NCBI GenBank assembly: GCA_045532255.1
Contig: JAZSFO010000049.1
Location: 1-8,448, forward strand
Direction of reading: 5' to 3'
From: RGIG8748 sp045532255
GTDB taxonomy: Bacteria > Bacillota > Clostridia > UMGS1810
Length of the DNA: 8,448 bases
The position numbers and the translations under genes were made by a program. The notes below the pieces were generated by a model. It searched no databases and had not been told where the DNA came from. It was given only the letters and a program-made list of their open reading frames with translations. This document shows, piece by piece, positions 6,679-8,448 of this stretch; position 1 is the first letter of the stretch, and the number at the start of each line of letters is the position of its first letter.

Positions 6679-6732
6679 GTACTTTTACAGAAAAATATTA
6701 TATAAATTATTACGCATTTGTAATCCTTGCAA
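6679..6732. other. AT-rich spacer after the M14 gene, no clear terminator
   Basis: This stretch between the M14 stop codon and the operon promoter is very AT-rich. No GC-containing stem-loop followed by a U-run is visible on the minus strand, so M14 transcription may end weakly or continue into the rimP leader. No small gene is supported. Confidence 0.5.
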
Positions 6733-8196
6733 TCAATTTCCGTATATGCTTTTGGTGTTAAGAATCTGATTTGCGGCAAGGAGCAATATGTTTTTTGCGG
6801 GCGCCCATACAGTGTCAAAACTTGCATCAGGGTATGGGTAATTGCCAACATAAGGACAAAGCTCAACTGTTACGGTTGGCTTCTGATATTTGCGGAAAAC
6901 ATAGTCAAAGAAAGAACCGCCGACACCCGTACAGGATTCCTTATAACCTATAAAGCCTGTCTCCAATCTGAGTGCATTTTGTATATTACTTGGTTTTTGT
7001 TCATTGTCTGCCCAATAGAATATCTGTCCTTGTGTATGAAATGAGAAGAAGCCATCGAATACATTGCTGTCTACATATTGTGATACCGCAATAGTTTCGG
7101 GTTCGGTGTTAGGACAATCACCATTAAAGCCCGTAGAACCTCTTGGGTTTTTGTTCTTGTCGTAGCTCCAGTCTTTGTCATAATTCCAGTTTACATCCAC
7201 CCCTCTTACATTTGCTTTCCAGGCACGATATCCATATTTTGGTGAGTCATATATTTTCATCTGCGAAAGCTCAGCAGAGTTTGTTGTTGAATAAATACCG
7301 TTCTGAACAAGGTTGACACCATCCGGATTAACCATTGGAACGATACAGAATGTCACACTATCAAGTATTGTACGGGGGTCGTACTTTCCCCACATGTTAC
7401 CGTGACGATATGCAAATGCATACCTGTCGATTGCATACATCAGATATGTAGTAGCTATGTATTCTCTTGCATGGTGTGTACCGCATACAAATATCTTTGT
7501 AGGGCCTTTGCCAAACTCTATAAGCAGAAGATCTCTGTTTTCTACAGACTTTCCTATAGAAGATGTTTTTATAAGATCGGGATACATTATTTCAAGGCTT
7601 GCAGCATCATTTAGCATATTCTGATAGGTATATGTCGAGTAAGGATAAACTACATGATGCGGAGTTACAGGATATGCAGTCTGAACATATTCATCAATAT
7701 TTTGAGTGTCTATGTCTTTATAATACCCATCGTAGATACTACTCACTGTACCTATGTGAATAATTCCGTTTGTTTCTGTCATGGGCAGACCCGAGAAGTA
7801 AGCAATTTCATCTATTGGTGCATACACAATACCATCTTTTACAAAAATTTTACCCTGCGATGTGCAAAGGTCATACCAATTAGATGCTACTGCAAAGTCA
7901 GCGGTTCTGCCGTTCATAGATATTCTGAATGTTCCGCCGTTGTCATTGAGCCATGTTATATCATAACCGAATAACCATGCCACGGAATACATATCGACAT
8001 ATATTTTTCCAACTGTGCTTACAGGCGGTGTTATTGTCAACTGATTGCTATTCCAGAAGATAGTGGAATTGTTAACAGCAAGAGTTGCCGAAGTGCCTGA
8101 AGGTTCTGCCTGTGCGTCTGCCGAAACAAGTCCTGTTGACAAAAGAATGGAGGCAATAATAAGTATAACCATTAGTTGAAGCCTATGAATTTTCAT
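6733..8196 (-). CDS. Secreted M14-family zinc carboxypeptidase with copper-amine-oxidase-like N-terminal domain
   Basis: This is a 487-residue exported metallopeptidase. Residues 1 to about 28 form a signal peptide (MKIHR, hydrophobic core, Ala-rich cleavage region near SADA). Residues about 38-150 resemble the copper-amine-oxidase-like N-terminal module common in secreted clostridial proteins (IYVDMYSVAWLFG, then IVYAPIDEIAYFSG); no copper site is implied. The M14 domain spans about 185-480. Zinc ligands are His242 and Glu245 in HHARE and His387 in SFHTQG; the catalytic base is Glu445 in TVTVELCPY. NPDG (290-293), WKANVRGVD (326-334) and EPET (365-368) are also typical. Where A/B carboxypeptidases have Asn144-Arg145, this protein has Asn336-Trp337, so carboxylate anchoring is altered. 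Bacterial relatives include gamma-D-glutamyl-diamino-acid peptidases, so a peptidoglycan peptide substrate is plausible but unproven. AAGGGAG (8204-8210) lies 7 nt before the ATG. The gene has its own promoter and looks monocistronic. Confidence 0.9.
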   Translation of the reverse strand: MKIHRLQLMVILIIASILLSTGLVSADAQAEPSGTSATLAVNNSTIFWNSNQLTITPPVSTVGKIYVDMYSVAWLFGYDITWLNDNGGTFRISMNGRTADFAVASNWYDLCTSQGKIFVKDGIVYAPIDEIAYFSGLPMTETNGIIHIGTVSSIYDGYYKDIDTQNIDEYVQTAYPVTPHHVVYPYSTYTYQNMLNDAASLEIMYPDLIKTSSIGKSVENRDLLLIEFGKGPTKIFVCGTHHAREYIATTYLMYAIDRYAFAYRHGNMWGKYDPRTILDSVTFCIVPMVNPDGVNLVQNGIYSTTNSAELSQMKIYDSPKYGYRAWKANVRGVDVNWNYDKDWSYDKNKNPRGSTGFNGDCPNTEPETIAVSQYVDSNVFDGFFSFHTQGQIFYWADNEQKPSNIQNALRLETGFIGYKESCTGVGGSFFDYVFRKYQKPTVTVELCPYVGNYPYPDASFDTVWAPAKNILLLAANQILNTKSIYGN

Positions 8197-8242
8197 TGTT
8201 TTTCTCCCTTATGATAGTATTTTCGACAAATATAACTTGTTA

Positions 8243-8271
8243 ATTATAACACTTACAGAAAGAAAGGTCAA
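8243..8271 (-). promoter_or_regulatory. Strong sigma-A-type promoter of the M14 peptidase gene
   Basis: On the minus strand the -35 box is TTGACC (8266-8271), the spacer is 17 nt, and the -10 box is a perfect TATAAT (8243-8248) with TGT just upstream (extended -10). The predicted start near 8236 leaves a leader of about 40 nt carrying the Shine-Dalgarno AAGGGAG. No operator-like repeat is obvious. Confidence 0.85.
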
Positions 8272-8336
8272 TGTTTTTATGCAGATAAATATTAAAAGGG
8301 ACTATATCACTTATACAATAACGAAATAGTTGAAAC

Positions 8337-8363
8337 GAGCCTTGGAAAGTTGTTCCAAGGCTC
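8337..8363 (-). terminator. Stem-loop after the upstream gene, probable terminator
   Basis: A perfect 11-bp inverted repeat (GAGCCTTGGAA / TTCCAAGGCTC) with a 5-nt loop starts 12 nt after the stop codon of the partial gene at 8376-8448 and lies upstream of the M14 promoter. The minus-strand tail after the stem, GTTTCAACTATTTCG, is only weakly U-rich, so termination may be inefficient. The plus-strand side has no immediate U-run, and no plus-strand gene is present to need it. Confidence 0.65.
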
Positions 8364-8375
8364 ACATTTCTCTTA

Positions 8376-8448
8376 TTACTTTTTGTTTTCACTAAGTAAT
8401 TTTTTTTGAATTCTTGCAGGTACAATGAGTACCAAAGCGGAAATAATA
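8376..8448 (-). CDS. C-terminal end of an unidentified, probably membrane-bound protein (5' part outside window)
   Basis: Only the last 23 residues are visible: a hydrophobic run IISALVLIVPA followed by a basic tail RIQKKLLSENKK and tandem TAA TAA stops (8373-8378). A hydrophobic segment with a charged Lys-rich end fits the last transmembrane helix and cytoplasmic tail of an integral membrane protein, for example a transporter permease, but the family cannot be named from this stub. The stem-loop that starts 12 nt after the stop supports this frame as the true gene end. A competing 61-codon frame at 8240-8425 crosses that stem-loop and the M14 promoter and is not favoured. Confidence 0.5.
   Translation of the reverse strand, partial: IISALVLIVPARIQKKLLSENKK

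Noticed and set aside
6685..6732. Possible AT-only hairpin and T-run after the M14 stop as an intrinsic terminator
   Set aside because: The pairing is imperfect and contains almost no GC, so it is not a credible terminator by eye.
8301..8310. GTGATATAGT on the minus strand, identical to the extended -10 region of the rimP promoter
   Set aside because: No acceptable -35 box lies 16-18 nt upstream, and the M14 gene already has a much better promoter at 8243-8271. It could be a weak extra promoter but is not supported enough to list.
8240..8425. A 61-codon minus-strand frame upstream of the M14 gene
   Set aside because: It crosses the 8337-8363 stem-loop and the M14 promoter, lacks a recognisable domain, and conflicts with the better-supported C-terminal stub in another frame.
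8419..8433. Small inverted repeat GGTAC / GTACC with a 5-nt loop
   Set aside because: It has only a 5-bp stem inside a probable coding end; expected by chance.

Overview
The window comes from the chromosome of a low-to-moderate GC Gram-positive bacterium, most likely a member of the Clostridia. This is inferred from gene order and protein character, not from a database match. Every gene lies on the minus strand, so the window reads from right to left. About 6.5 kb is the translation/transcription housekeeping cluster rimP - nusA - rnpM(ylxR) - ylxQ - infB - rbfA - nrnA - truB. This order is a known Firmicutes arrangement. truB runs off the left edge and lacks its C-terminus.

Region by region (transcription order, right to left): 8376-8448 holds the last 23 codons of an unidentified gene, probably a membrane protein, followed by an 11-bp stem-loop at 8337-8363. 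A near-consensus sigma-A promoter (8243-8271) then drives a secreted M14 metallopeptidase (6733-8196). That protein has a signal peptide, a copper-amine-oxidase-like N-terminal module and a zinc peptidase domain, and it probably acts on cell-wall peptides or extracellular peptides. Next is a 189-bp intergenic region holding the extended -10 promoter of the housekeeping operon (6650-6678), a 23-bp perfect palindrome over the predicted transcription start (6623-6645), and a 9-bp hairpin with an interrupted U-rich tail in the rimP leader (6579-6600). From 6543 to 1 the eight operon genes follow with overlaps or short gaps. The exception is an 84-bp gap between infB and rbfA that contains a perfect 11-bp stem-loop (2055-2081).

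The operon genes work together. RimP and RbfA mature the 30S subunit. IF2 (infB) brings initiator tRNA to the ribosome. NusA controls RNA polymerase pausing and termination. RnpM and YlxQ are small RNA-binding partners. NrnA degrades short RNA fragments, and TruB makes pseudouridine 55 in tRNA. Four starts were moved inward from the longest open frame because a Shine-Dalgarno site fits the internal start: rimP, ylxQ (GTG), rbfA and nrnA.

I found no mobile element, CRISPR array, RNA gene, toxin system or obviously new multigene system. The parts worth a second look are regulatory: the palindrome at the operon start, the leader hairpin that resembles a NusA-dependent attenuator, and the infB-rbfA hairpin. 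In addition, the M14 peptidase has Trp where A/B-type carboxypeptidases have their substrate-anchoring Arg.
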